Source of the DNA: Lampris incognitus
Taxonomy: Eukaryota; Chordata; Actinopteri; Lampriformes; Lampridae
Direction: 5' to 3'
DNA length: 64,000 nucleotides
Assembly: GCF_029633865.1 (NCBI RefSeq)
Contig: NC_079212.1
Coordinates: 87,040,172 to 87,104,171 of the forward strand
Below are positions 1-12,094 of the stretch, one piece after another (position 1 is the first letter of the stretch; every line of letters starts with the position of its first letter). The position numbers were made by a program, and so were the translations under genes. Below the pieces are notes generated by a model, which saw nothing but the letters and a program-made list of their open reading frames with translations, searched no databases and had not been told where the DNA came from.

Positions 1-2839
1 AGGCAACTTTCTTTAATCCACGGTAAATCAGAGAGACAACCAAACCACAGCTCGACTGAGCGGAGGTGGCAAGAATAATCAGAAAACTGGCTGGACAACC
101 ATAACTTAACCCTGCGTTAACCTGCCAGGGCAACCATGACTTAACCCTTAGTTCCTGGGTTGAATTCTGTCCCCAATACGTGTCCACCACAGATCTATAG
201 TTTGCTTTTCAAAAGCAATGGAGCCGCCGAAAGCTACCTGTAAATCAGGCAAGAGCAGTAAAGTTAATATTCGTAAAATCAGTGATTTTTTGGTTTCAAC
301 GTGTCCCGACTCAAAAAAGAAAAAACAAGAACATTACAGATGATCTGGTCACTAACGTTACCGATTTTCCGGAGCAAGTGTTAGCAGACCCACTGCCCTC
401 CTCCTCGGAAACGGAGCCAGAGTTAGCAGACCCGCCGTCCTCTACCTCGGAAACGTTTTCACACGACTTTGTGGATTATATTGGTGGGAAAATATCAGAC
501 GAACAGAGAAGAGAAATATACTCACTGGACTGGACGGCCAATATCGGACAAACATTCCCTACAAAACTAGGAGGTAAACTACGTTTCCAACGTCATGGGA
601 TTGACCAGTTTAGCTGGCTAGTATACTCAACAAGGTCCGACGGTTGTTTTTGTAAGCACTGTGTTGCGTTTGCAGTCGAGCATGTGGGCAAGGGAGGGCA
701 CAGAAAAGCTGGCAAGCTAATTAATGTCCACTTCTCAGACTGGAAACATGCTTTAGAGACGTTCAAAGACCACGCACAAAAGGCATATCACATGGATGCA
801 TGTTTGAAAGCGGACAATTTCCAAATGGTTCTCAACAATAAAATGGATGCAATTTCACTGAGGCTAGATTCTGAGAGAAAAAAGCGAGTCCAAGAAAACA
901 GAGAAAAACTCAAAAGCATCATTGCAACGTTGATTTTTTTGCGGTCGCCAAGAACTCGCCCTGAGAGGTGATATTGATTCAGGACCAGTGACACTGAATG
1001 AGCCAACTCACAATGACGGAAATTTCAGGGCTTTACTCAGGTTTAGGGCGACATCTGGCGACACAGTACTGTTACAACACATGAGTAAATGTGCAGCAAA
1101 CGCTAGCTACTGAAGTCCTGATGTACAAAATGAAATAATCAGCATAATTGGAGATGTGATAACAAACAAACTGGTGCGGAAAGTAAACTCCGCGCAGTGT
1201 TTCGCTGTGTTGGCAGATGAAATGAAAGATGTTTCAGGGCGGGAGCAGCTTTCTGTCTGTGTCAGATACGTGAACCAGCATGACAGCCAATATAGCATCA
1301 GAGAGGAGTTTTTGTCCTTTGTTGATATCGAGAAGTTAACCGGGGAGGCAATCGCCAATTCAATCGAAAGTCAGTTGACGAATGCAGGCGTTGATTTACA
1401 GTTTTTACGTGGCCAGGGATACGACGGCGCATCTGCCATGAGTGTCCGTTTAAATGGTGCCCAAGCTAAAATCAAAGAGAAGCACAAGCAAGCAGTTTAT
1501 GTGCACTGTGCCAGCCACAGTTTGAATTTGGTCCTAAACAAGTGCTGCACTGTACAAATGGTGCGAAATTGCTTTGGAATTGTCTCGGAAATCTGCACTT
1601 TTTTCCATGATTCGGCTTTGCGGTCTGCATGCAGTCTGCGACACGAGACGGAGCGTCTTTTACCCCACTGCAAGAAAACGCGACTGACGAAGTTGTGTGA
1701 AACGAGATGGGTCGAACGCCACGACGCAATATTTACATTCAACGAGCTTTTAGACCCTGTGCGATCCAGCCTGCAGAAAATCAGTGAAACCTTCACAGGA
1801 GACACATCTGTCAAAGCCACTCAGCTCTTTAATTCAATTGACAATGCAGAATTAATACTGTCCATGAATGTGAGTGAGAAGATGCTTGCAAAAACCTACC
1901 ACCTGTCCACCTTCCTTCAGAAGGAAAATTGTGACTTGGTGAGTTGCGTTTCAGCTGCTGATGCTGTTATTAAGCAGGTAGATGAGATGAGGGCTAACTC
2001 TGAGATGGAGTTCAGGCAGATTTTCCAAAAGACCTCTTCCCAAGCAGCCAAGTATGGGGTTGAATTTCGACCACGAAGAGGCATGGACTGCAATGAGGAT
2101 CCATTGAAGGCCTGTGAAAATCACTACCGGCAAAAGCTTTTCATAGTCATGCTTGACTTTTATTCATCACAGATGAAGGAACGCTTCAGCAAACACAGAA
2201 ATGTGATCTCCAACCTCTGCTCCTTACTGCCATCTAAGGTCAGCATGCTGAACGACAGCTTAGCTCAAGCGCTCTCCAACCTGTATCCTGATGAAGTGTC
2301 ACCGCATCTGGAAGTTGTGAAGTCAGAAATTGACACCTGGCGGGATACATGGAAAGCTGCAACTTATGTTCCACAAAATGCCATTGAGGCATCAAATGCC
2401 TGTAACAGTGAGTTGTTTCCAAGCATCTTCAAGCTTCTCCGCGTTTTGAACACGCTTCCTGTCACCAGTGCCCATGTCGAGAGAAGTTTTTCCCGTCTGG
2501 GAAGGATCAAGGACAAAATGCGCAGTACAATGACGGAAAGACGGCTTAATGGACTGACATTGCTCTCGGAGCACAGAGACATTGTGGTGACGCCGGAAGA
2601 GGTACTGGACATCTTTTGCAGACAAAAAAGACGATTGGACCTGCTTTTATAAGGTAAGACCCACTTTTATTTATTAATGCATTGATGATTATCTATGGGC
2701 CTTTAATACGTTGACATTTACCGTACGGTTGGGTATTAGGCTATAATATACAGTGTGGGAATTTTATTTACCAGTAGCTTTCGGCAGTGTTGCCCGACCC
2801 CCCCCCCCCCCCCAAAATAGGTTTCTGGCTACGGGCCTG
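1..2839 (+). mobile_element. hAT DNA transposon, right end present
   Basis: A hAT element carrying the transposase described in the next entry. The right end appears to be at 2,839, where the sequence reads GGCTACGGGCCTG; its reverse complement starts CAGGCCCGTAGCC, a plausible terminal inverted repeat beginning CAG. A C homopolymer lies just inside it at about 2,798-2,813. The left end was not found and may lie before position 1, so the 8-bp target duplication cannot be tested. The flank right of 2,839 is the tail of a tRNA-SINE, so the element probably jumped into that SINE. Confidence 0.6.
218..2652 (+). pseudogene. hAT transposase, ZMYM1-like (TTF finger, DUF4371, hAT dimerisation), broken
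   Basis: Transposase of the type annotated in fish as zinc finger MYM-type protein 1-like. The likely start is ATG 218, which opens MEPPKATCKSG. The frame changes within an A-rich stretch at about 308-330. From 282 a frame runs to 971 with a TTF-type region (CFCKHCVAF). A 7-T run at 934-940 shifts the frame again; in the next frame the family-typical CGRQELALRG follows. A TGA at 1,111-1,113 interrupts that frame. From 1,156 it is open to 2,652 (about 498 residues): LADEM with a candidate catalytic Asp (residue 21), GYDGASAMS (Asp 90), HCASHSLNL, the CETRW motif, and a C-terminal dimerisation block (LPVTSAHVERSFS, then LNGLTLLS). Only three lesions are visible, so it is a young pseudogene. It could instead be partly assembly error in homopolymers. 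Confidence 0.8.
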
Positions 2840-3050
2840 GAGTACTGACCCTAACATGCATGTCTTTGTGATGGTGGGGGAAACCAGAGCACCCGGAGAA
2901 AACCCACCACAGACACGGGAAGTACATGCAAACTCCACACAGAGGACGACCTGGGATGACCCCCAAGGTTGGACAACCCCGGGGTTCGAACCCAGGAGAC
3001 CTTCTTGCTGTGAGGCGACAGCGCTAACCACTGCGCCACACGCTCCGCCC
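2840..3050 (-). repeat. tRNA-headed SINE (family A), 5' part with variant tail
   Basis: Reads on the minus strand from the tRNA-like head at about 3,050. The B-box-like GGTTCGAACCC equivalent lies near 2,990, followed by the family body. Past the shared body it carries the same variant tail (CCCTAACATGCATG) as the copy at 44,653-45,010. It is cut at the hAT end at 2,839. Confidence 0.75.
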
Positions 3051-3867
3051 ATGTAATGTCTGCCGTTCCCATATTGTTGTCTTGATCACTGGTACCATAA
3101 GGCCTGTTCCCATATGCACCTCTGGGCTCAACATGAGTGACGACCTGGAGTCGCCCATGTTGTGTGTCTGTACAGACGCACACATTTAGAAGACCGAGAA
3201 ACGCTCACACACGTGAGCAAGTAGCAGCACCCACCCCTGTACTTACACCGCTGTCAGGAAGTTTGTGTTAGCAGTTTATTAGTGCGCATCATCCACCAGT
3301 TGTCAGCTCCCATTGCTCTCCATGCACACACAACTAAACTCATTTGCATAGGACCTGCAGTCAACCTTGCTCATCTCCACAATGAGGCCGGCGAGTAAAA
3401 TGACGTCATAACTGATATGCATGTTGGCAAAAGCAGAAACAGAATTGTTTTTGAGAGTAACAAGGCGTAGGCCCCAGGGATTTGACCAGATCAAATTAGC
3501 TCTCCCGCGTCTCACGTTTTCTCCCTGATGGCTTTGACAGTTTAAAATGCCAATTGGTTGTGTTACAGTGGGAGCGGGAGTTAGAGTCTATGCAACATGA
3601 TGCCTTGGGTGCTGTGGCCAGGTGCTGGCTGTTTACAATGGGTGATGTGAAAAGTCCTTGGACAAAAGCATGAGGATAACACAGGCCAACAACATTCCCT
3701 TAAGTCTTCCAGGTTGTGCGAGTGGAAAATGCAGCAGAGACAATAGAGAAATAACGCGAGTTGTTGACGTGAAGCAGCTCGCGTACCGGTACAGGAACTC
3801 GCTCGCTCAGTTTAACATACTCATGAAGAGGTCACAGCAGGACTCTTATGTGAGACTGTCCTGGTGA

Positions 3868-4560
3868 GGGCGTCCGGGTGGCACGGGGATCGCTGGATCG
3901 AATCCCCGTGTTGCCTCCGGCTGTTGACAATGGCATATTTTTCGCGGTGCCTGCAAGATTTACCGTGGATGAGGATCCTCATCCTCATAACTGTGGACGT
4001 AACTTGATATGTACAACTTGAACCTTTCCAACCGTGTGCTGGGAGGTGCAGGTGAAGGTGTGTGGACAGCTGTGTGCACGTGGTTGACATTTCTCCATGG
4101 TAAATCTTGCAGGCACCGCGAAAAAATATGCCATTGCAAACAGCACACGCCAACAAACAGGAAACCGGTGTGACCGCTGCAGTAAAAACCGGAAGTCAGT
4201 GGACTACAGTTATGCACAGAGCCGTGGCCGTGTCTGTGGGTGGGAAGCCGGATGTGGGTATGTGTCCTGGTCGCTGCACTAGCGCCTCATCTGGTCGGTT
4301 GTGGCGCCTGTTCAGGGAGGAGGGGGAGCTGGTAGAATAGTGTGATCCTCCCACGCCCTAAGTGCCCCCTGGTGAAACTCCTCACTGTCAGGTGAAAAGA
4401 AGCGGCTGGTGACTCCACATGTATGAGAGGAGGCATGTGGTAGCCTGCAGCCCTCCCCGGATGGGCAAAGGGGGTGGAGCAGCGACCGGCACGGCTCGGA
4501 GGAGTGGGGTAATTGGCCAAGTGCAATTGGGGGGAGGGAAAAAAGGGGGGAGGGGGGGAC
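3868..4560 (+). repeat. tRNA-headed SINE (family B) split by a foldback insert
   Basis: Family B starts GGGCGTCCGGGTGG, has a B-box-like block in the head (GATCGAATCCCC), and ends in AATTGGGG plus a purine-rich tail. Here the head (3,868-3,920) and the body (from about 4,218, GTGTCTGTGGGTGGGAAGCC) are separated by about 300 bp of foreign sequence, including the inverted-repeat element at 3,921-4,150. The head itself has an internal deletion between the A and B boxes. Confidence 0.75.
3921..4150. mobile_element. foldback MITE inside a family B SINE
   Basis: The sequence at about 3,929-3,966 (TGGCATATTTTTCGCGGTGC onward) recurs as its reverse complement at about 4,099-4,136 with very few differences. 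This gives arms of about 40-45 bp around about 130 bp of non-matching sequence. The element disrupts the SINE between head and body. No transposase is present, and no clear target duplication was found. The roughly 65 bp between 4,150 and 4,218 remains unexplained. Confidence 0.6.
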
Positions 4561-5341
4561 CCACAAAAAAGAACGTCCCAATGAGCACTAGACCTGATTT
4601 CAACATGGCGGCTACGTGTTAGCTCAGAATATTTCCGGCTAAATGTAGTTAACCTTAAGACCAAGTTGCTTAATTAATTGTAAAGGAATCATGTCCCAGC
4701 CAAACAACTTTAAAGTGGCTATCAGTGATGTTTGACTCAGAACACTTGATAATATTTGGTCAAACTCTTTCTCCATCCTGACAGCTATCGAGTATGTAGA
4801 CACACTGAGAGAAGCACCCAGTCGCTGCAGCCGCTCCTCGTCAGCCAATCAGCAGAGTGCTTTACAAGCCAGCATCTCCGTTAGTCCCCATTTGCTGTCA
4901 ATCAGTTTGTGCTCATGTGGCTCTTAAGCAGAAGTGAGGGGGCGGGCTCTCTGGCAGAACGGAGCCGGCACGGGCTAACGTGTGCCCAGGATGGCTTAAC
5001 CCACGTGGGCTGTCTTACAACCCACGTCCACACGTGGCGCTAGAACGCCTCTAACAGCTTTGTTTTAGCAGCGGCTATCGAATCAAGGAGGCCAGGGGAG
5101 GTCTTACACACTTGAGAGTCGTTCACTCTTCAAGCGAATTCCTCCGAGTTTGAGCCTAGCTGGAGGAGGGAGCACGCCATTTACACGTCTTTTAGATGTT
5201 TAGTCGATGTTTAATCACTTAGAGGGGGGGGTCTTCTGTGAGCCTCGAGAGGCTTGAAAATGAAAAATTGTTTATTAGTGGGCTAGCTGAAACTTATGTT
5301 CTTCCCATTATTTATTATCCTTATTAGTGTAAACTACTAAT
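4561..5341. other. no recognised gene
   Basis: No convincing reading frame or known repeat was recognised here. It contains a CCAAT-like box near 4,844 and several CACGTG-like words around 5,000-5,035. It lies in the inferred first intron of dip2b, so these cannot be called regulatory from sequence alone. Confidence 0.3.
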
Positions 5342-5470
5342 AAGACACGTTAGCCCCTAGCTAACGGGTCTGACCCTTTAGCCGAGCGGTTAGTGATGTA
5401 GCCTTGTGGTGCAGTACACCCCGTATCGAATCCCGCACCGGGCAAGAAAATAACCGGTTACATTGTTATT
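5342..5470 (+). repeat. tRNA-headed SINE (family C), diverged single copy
   Basis: It has GTCTGACCCTTTAGCCGAGCGG followed by TATCGAATCCCGC, matching A- and B-box positions of a tRNA promoter. The flank (GACACGTTAGC) resembles the paired family C copies at 35,603 and 48,881, here in the opposite orientation. Confidence 0.55.
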
Positions 5471-5744
5471 GTTGTTGTTATCACAATCAGAATCATGTAT
5501 CTCGGCCATGTCGGTCTGCACTGCATGGGACGTGACTCTGGTGTCGTGGCTCTCTCAGCGCACTTCACACACGATCAGAAACCAGAAACCAGTTAGTGTT
5601 GTCCTCTCAGCCAGGTTTCATACACAACAGAGACGAAATGTCGTTTCTCCCCGCCCACAGCAGTGAAACACACAAGACAACAAACACACACCCAAAAGAA
5701 AACGACACCACCAAAAACGGAGAGAAAAGGAAAACACACACACA

Positions 5745-5756
5745 GAGCGAGTCAAC

Positions 5757-5794
<38 letters not shown>

Positions 5795-5892
5795 CAACAC
5801 ACACACACACACACACACAGAGTCAACAACACACACACACACACACAGAGTCAACAACAACAACACACACACACACACACACAGAGTCAACA

Positions 5893-5962
<70 letters not shown>

Positions 5963-5970
5963 CAACAGCA

Positions 5971-6026
<56 letters not shown>

Positions 6027-6030
6027 CAAC

Positions 6031-6072
<42 letters not shown>

Positions 6073-6215
6073 CAACAACACACACACACAGAGTCAACAA
6101 CACACACACACACACATACACACACACACAGTCAACAACACACACACACACACAGAGTCAACAGCACACACACACACACACACAGAGTTAAAACACACAC
6201 ACACACAGAGTCAAC

Positions 6216-6257
<42 letters not shown>

Positions 6258-6319
6258 CAACAACACACACACACACACAGAGTCAACAGCACACACACAC
6301 ACACAGACACAAAGTCAAC

Positions 6320-6391
<72 letters not shown>

Positions 6392-6395
6392 CACC
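5745..6395. repeat. compound (CA)n array with GAGTCAAC spacers
   Basis: About 650 bp of (CA)n broken by a recurring spacer GAGTCAACA or GTCAACA at irregular intervals, more than a dozen times. Open frames on both strands arise only because CA/TG repeats have no stops (Thr-His or Cys-Val polymers). It is not a gene. Confidence 0.95.
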
Positions 6396-6934
6396 AACAC
6401 AGTCCATGCAGATATAAATAACAACACCACAACACAACAAGCTTCAGACATATGACATTATGATCTAAATATAATGACGTCATAATTGTTATTCTTCTCC
6501 ATGCCACGTGTTGCAGCCACAGAACCCGCCCAACACCAAAGTGTTCCGCTCTTTCGGGACACGCCTGCTGACGTGCAACTTTCTATAACTTTGGCCACGT
6601 GTACTATATTCCGCTTTTCCATCATGGGAGGGAACGTTGATATCCTCTTCAGACACCCCTTTCCCCTGCGACTACTGCCATTTCCGCTACAGACACTATT
6701 TAAATGGGTCACGGACTGTCAGCCGTTAAACTTTATTTCAGATTTTTGATCTTTTACAGTTTTTGAATGATCGCGGCTGAAGTTTTGTGCCCTTTTCCCT
6801 CAGGATGACTTTGTAAAGGGTGTGTAGTGCGCGGAATGTTCAGACCGGATTGTTTAGACGTCACTGTGACGTCACCCGGTCAAAATTCAGCTCTTCTGCT
6901 TTACATAGAAATTCACAACTGTAGCCCTTACAGG
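6396..6934. other. no recognised gene
   Basis: Unique-looking sequence between a microsatellite and a SINE. Several short frames exist on both strands without recognisable domains or splice context. Confidence 0.3.
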
Positions 6935-6937
6935 TCT

Positions 6938-7297
6938 CGCGGCACGGTGGCACAGCGGTTAGCGCGGTCGCCTCACAGCCAGAAGGTCCTGGGTTCGAGC
7001 CCCGGGGTAGTCCAACCTTGGGGGTGGTCGTCCCGGGTCGTCCTCTGTGTGGAGTTTGCATGGTCTCCCCGTGTGTGTGTGGGTTTCCTCCGGGGCTCCG
7101 GTTTCCCCCCACAGCCCAAAGACATGTAGGTCAGGTGACTCGGCCGTACTACATTGTCCCTAGGTGTGAATATGTCGGTCCTGTGATGGCCTGGCGACCT
7201 GTCCAGGGTGTCTCCCCGTCTGCCGCCCAGCTGGGATAGGCTCCAGCATCCCGCGACCCCCGACTGGGATGAGCGGCTTGGATAATGGATGGATGGA
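6938..7297 (+). repeat. tRNA-headed SINE (family A), near full length
   Basis: The best complete copy of family A. The tRNA-like head has GGCACGGTGGCACAGCGG (A-box region) and GGGTTCGAGCCCC (B box). Then come a GC-rich body and a 3' part ending GGATGAGCGGCTTGG followed by (ATGG)n. The 3' part resembles LINE-derived SINE tails, implying mobilisation by a LINE. There are at least ten further full or partial copies in this window. Confidence 0.85.
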
Positions 7298-7400
7298 AGT
7301 CTCACAAATGCCACTTCCATACAAACGCAGAGAACCTTCTGCTCTTCCAGAGGATGCGACCAAAGCCACAGAGAATTTGAACTATGAGCCTGGGTGGGAC

Positions 7401-7423
7401 GAAGGAAGGAAGGAAGGAAGGAG
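7401..7423 (+). repeat. (GAAG)n microsatellite
   Basis: Short GAAGGAAG tract in non-coding sequence. Confidence 0.8.
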
Positions 7424-7485
7424 TACCATCCACCTCCCCCATAGACTGCAATAGGGCTGTAACTTGCTGAAGTCTGACGGTGTGC

Positions 7486-7543
7486 AGACACAACACACCG
7501 ACACACAACACACCGACACACAACACACCGACACACAACACAC
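7486..7543 (+). repeat. 15-bp minisatellite
   Basis: About four copies of a 15-bp unit, ACACAACACACCGAC. Frames through it encode short repeats on both strands, which are coincidental. Confidence 0.85.
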
Positions 7544-7708
7544 CTCTGAGCTGTGCGGCGTGTCACTGCTGAGCTCCGAGCGTCTGTCCAGAGCCGGCGC
7601 CTCCATGTACGCTCGGCACAGAAACGTTCAAAAAGTTAACCGTCAGACCGTTTGAAAATAAACTTCCACGTTGCCATGACGACCCACACGGAGGGGGACC
7701 AGTGATGA

Positions 7709-8125
7709 GTCATAGTTTTTTTTTCTTTTTACCCCCTTTTCTCCCCAATTGTACTTGGCCAACTACCCTACTCCTCCGAGCCGTCCCGGTCTCTGCTCCA
7801 CCCCCTCTGCCGACCCGGGGAGGGCTGCAGACTACCACCTGCCTCCTCCCATACATGTGGAGTCGCCAGCCGCTTCTTTTCACCTGACAGTGAGGAGTTT
7901 CACCAGGGGGACGTAGCGCGTGAGAGGATCACGTCCCCCCCCGAGCAGGCGCTTCGACCCACCAGAGGAGGCGCTAGTGCAGCGACCAGGACACACACCC
8001 ACATCCGGCTTCCCACCCGCAGACACGGCCAATAGGGACGCCCACCTCCGGCTTTGAGCGGGCTTTGAACCTGCGATCCCCGTGTTGGTAGGCAGTGGAA
8101 TAGACCGCTACGCTACCCGGACGCC
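7709..8125 (-). repeat. tRNA-headed SINE (family B), full length
   Basis: The head is at the right end (reverse complement of CTACCCGGACGCC), with the B-box equivalent near 8,065 and the body running left to the AATTGGGG end and a T-rich (A-tail) stretch at 7,709. The flanks share AGTCATA on both sides, a probable target duplication. Confidence 0.85.
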
Positions 8126-8204
8126 AAGTCATACTGTTTGAGACAAACAGACAGACAGGCAGACACACGCACACGCACAGGCAAAAACATGTTTGAAATA
8201 CATT

Positions 8205-9800
8205 ATGATAACTTTATTTGCGTAGCACTTTTCTAGAACAATGCTACAAAGTGCTTTACAAAGAAATAAAACCAGACAAGGCAAAAATAAGAGTCAGGCC
8301 AAATTAAGAAAGAGTAAAAATTAAAAAAAAACTATACATAAATAAAAACACACATCAAACATTTGTAAAAGCTTGCATAATAAGAGAAGTTTGAAGATGA
8401 GATATAAAAGAAGCTAGAGACTTGGTGTGTCTTAGTTCAACAGGAAGAGGGCTCCATAGTGTGGGGGCTCCAACGGCAAAAGCCCCATCACCCTTTGTGA
8501 CCAACCGAGACCTGGGAAGAACCAGCAGGGCTCCATCTGCAGATCTTAATGGCCGAGAGGGCATTACAACATCAATGAATCACACATGTATGTTGGAGCA
8601 GGAACATTTAAAGCCTTAAAACAGAGCAATAACATTTTAAAACCAATTCAAAATATTAATTATTATTATATTATTCAAAATATTGCCCTATGATGGCCTG
8701 GCGACCTATCCAGGGTGTCTCCCCGCCTGCCGCCCAATGACTGCTGGGATAGGCTCCAGCATCCCCGCGACCCTGAGAGCAGGATAAGCGGTTTGGATGA
8801 TGGATGGATGGAATTCAAAATATAACAGGGAGCCAGTGTAGGGAGGCAAGCACAGGAGTGATATGGTCATGCCTCGTTGTCCTTTTAATGAACTGAGCAG
8901 CGGCGTTTTGTGCCAAATGCAGACAGTGGAGGGAGCCCTTGCTGATACCAGAATAAAGTGCATAACAGTAGTCAATCCGAGAATAGATAAAAGCATGTAT
9001 AACTTTTTGCAGATCGGCAATTGATAAAAATGACCTAATTTTGGAAATTAGCTTGGGCTGGAGATAGTATGACTTAACAACATGTTTGATTTGACTATCA
9101 AAACTGAGGTTAGCATCGAATATTACCCCAAGATTCAGACAGACCACCAAGATTAGTACCAAATGGGCTGATGGAATTTTCAGGTCCAAACAGAATGACG
9201 TCAGACTTATCATCATTAAATTAAAAAAAAATCAGACATCCAGGATTTAATGTCAGAGAGGCAAGTTGTGATATTGCTAGGGTGCTAGCATCTGTGGGTT
9301 TTAGTGGCATGATAACTGAGTGTCGTCAGCATAAAAATGGTAGAGCACGTTGTGATTTTGAATAACTTGGCCAAGGGGCAGCATGTATATAGAAAAGAGA
9401 AGGGGGCCAAGAACTGAGCCTTGAGGGACACCACAACTCAACTGAGCCACCGAGGAGGTAGAGTTACCCAGAACAACAGAAAAAGTTCTGTTGGTGAGGT
9501 AAGAGCATAATAAACTAAGAGCCAAGCCCTTGATGCCAAACCAAGTCTCTAAGCGATGTAAGAAGATGTTGTGATCGACTGTGTCAAAGGCAGCACTGAA
9601 GTCTAAAAGAACTAAAATTGAGCAGTCACCTCTGTCTGCAGCCAGCAGCAGGTCCTTATTGACCTTAACTAGAGCTGTCTCGGTACTATGAAGTACTCTA
9701 AAACCAGACTGGAAACTATCAAAAACAGTATTAGTGTTCATAAAAGAAATCAATTGAGAAGAAATTACTCTCTCCAGAACCGTAGATAGAAAAGAGAGAC
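8205..9800 (-). mobile_element. L2-like LINE, 3' half with reverse transcriptase
   Basis: Minus-strand non-LTR element, 5' truncated. The frame 9,753-9,301 contains reverse-transcriptase blocks: FRVLHSTETALV, LLDFSAAFDTVDH, CGVPQGSVLGP and YADDTQL (catalytic FADD/YADD box). The frame 9,216-8,815 holds the RT tail (LGVIFDANLSFD, QNAAAQFIKRT, HWLPV). The segment 8,564-8,355 has the C-terminal GDGAFAVGAPTLWSPLP block. The 3' UTR ends near 8,205 with GTAAAGCACTTTG-type sequence and AATAAAG. Frame breaks make it inactive. A truncated SINE is inserted at 8,690-8,813. Confidence 0.85.
8690..8813 (+). repeat. 5'-truncated family A SINE inserted in the LINE
   Basis: Only the 3' part of family A, ending GGATAAGCGGTTTGG and (ATGG)n. 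It is flanked by ATTCAAAATAT on both sides, an 11-bp target duplication. This fits LINE-driven target-primed insertion with 5' truncation. Confidence 0.85.
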
Positions 9801-9819
9801 ATTTCTTTCACTGGAACAT

Positions 9820-10215
9820 GCTTGTTCAGGTCATTCAGCCTTTCAGCTTCTTCGGGCAATGCCATTCAGATCAATGCTCAGGCAAAAACGTGTAAGTTCT
9901 CAGCTCTTCAGGTTCAAAACTGTTTTTCTTTTGGGGTTGCACTCCAGCTCCCAATTCTGCCAGTAGGCAATTACGTTTCCACTTCCGGTTTTCTTTTTCC
10001 AGCAATGTGACGCATTTCAGTTTTTTTTTTCACTGAATGCAGTCAAGATTTCAGCATTTTCAGCTTCTTTATAGCGACTTCAGCTTTCAACGCTGCCACT
10101 ATTACACTTTAGCCTCCAGGATGTTCAGGAAAGCAATGGATTTCAGCTTTTTCAGCTCAATTTCAGCTTTTTTTCAGCAATGCTTAGCAAATGATTTCAG
10201 CTTTCAGCTAGCCCA
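9820..10215. repeat. cluster of TTTCAGC words
   Basis: About a dozen copies of TTCAGC, often in T-rich context, are spread over about 400 bp without fixed spacing. No gene frame accounts for them. Confidence 0.5.
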
Positions 10216-10865
10216 CGCACTTTCCCCAGAAACTGCACTTCTCCAGTTTGAAGTATATGATTTTTTTATGATCCGTTTTTTAAAATGGATTTTTCTTTTT
10301 AAAGCTTTAGGTTTATTACAAAACTCTGGTGTGCAAAGACATTGGTTGAGAATAAAGACAAACATCACTGTAACCCTCGTGTAAACAAACCACGTACTAA
10401 TCAGCTGTGCGCTCAGATCAGACCGGAGACGTCCCGCGTCCGTGACGCAGCGCTTTTCAGCGCGCGCGACAGGAAGTACATAGAAACAGGAAGTTCGGCT
10501 CAAGGCCGCACCGCGTGGCTCGCAGACAGTTGGGACATTCCAACAGAAAATAAGCAAGTTTATTGCTGACGCGCGCTGGCGTTGCATTCAGTTAGGACAC
10601 CGTGTGAGGGGGGCAGGGGGGACACACTGAATGAAGAAGCTCCCACTTCACACTTCTCAATAATTCAGGGAAGGGTGCGGAGGCCTGACCGTTTGAGGCT
10701 CCTCTCTCTTGTCTTAGTTGTTTTCACCAAGAGCTGCTGGATTGAGAGGCTGGCTGCAAGATGGAAAGAACCGTGACATGGAGCATTGTGTTGTATAGAC
10801 CGTGTAGATAACAGCGAGCTCGTTCCAATAATCCCTTAGATTTTAGTGAAACATCGAGGTACGAC
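10216..10865. other. no recognised gene
   Basis: Unique-looking intronic sequence. The frames at 10,204-10,587 (minus) and 10,342-10,569 (plus) overlap each other and show no domain. Confidence 0.3.
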
Positions 10866-11325
<460 letters not shown>

Positions 11326-11329
11326 GTAC

Positions 11330-12091
11330 TACAATAACCTCAAAAGAGGCCGTGAGCCCTATTGGGGTGCACAGTGGAGTTTTGACAATGGGACCGATAA
11401 TCTGAGCCACAACTCAACTATTAGCTCTCATCCACAAAGCTCCGTAATATTCCGGACGGCATTCAAGGTGCTTGGGTGTGAGAGTGTATGAGTGTGATTA
11501 TTTTCATGTGTCTATTAAAAGTATGCCAAATTTAGTCCTATTGGCTGTTATGTGAAATGCATGATTCATTTCTTAAACCTCCGAAATTCTCGTGAACATT
11601 GCGGTCATGTTTCAGTGCGGTGGGGCTGGCAGAGAGGTCGAACCCTCCGCAGTCTAGAATGAAGTGGTGGCCTGGCTGGAGATCAGAGGACAGCTCTTCT
11701 GCCACAGTTATGAGATTCTTTTTTAATTAGATAAACTAATGCAGCGTCCTTCCTGCCCCCATAGCTGGCAGGTGTGTAGACGCGCCTGAAGGCCGAAAAA
11801 CTCTCCAACCAACGAGTGTGTAGACATCCGCATGTAGGCAGGGACTACACACATTCAAACAAAAATGCGCACACACACACACACACACACACACGAACAC
11901 ACACAGAGTTATTCACCTACAGTTAATCTTCATCAACCAATCAGCAAACAACATACTGAGTCCATCTTTATGTGGAGGTTAAGAGACAGAAGAAGTAAGC
12001 AGCAGGGGGCAATACACTCGGGAAATGCATGATGGAGGCACTCATGGAGAGAGGTCAATGATTGCAGGAGAGATAGAACAAGCAAAGGGAG

Positions 12092-12094
<3 letters not shown>
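11330..12094. other. no recognised gene
   Basis: No supported gene or transposon. A short (CA)n lies at about 11,872-11,894. Confidence 0.3.

Noticed and set aside
1156-2652. Host ZMYM1-type gene
   Set aside because: No introns, upstream frameshifts and a stop, and a transposon inverted repeat beyond it; it is a transposase copy.
4419-4622. Gly-rich and Pro-rich frames in family B SINEs (also 30,615; 46,574; 51,389)
   Set aside because: The same peptide recurs in every SINE copy because it is repeat sequence, not protein coding.
5596-6421. Open frames of 270 and 252 codons (Thr-His-rich) and minus-strand Cys-Val frames
   Set aside because: Produced by stop-free (CA)n repeats in all frames; no codon bias or domain.
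6938-7010. tRNA genes at SINE heads (also 30,400; 36,330; 38,480; 51,158)
   Set aside because: A/B boxes are present but the cloverleaf and acceptor stem are not, and heads are followed by SINE bodies and tails.
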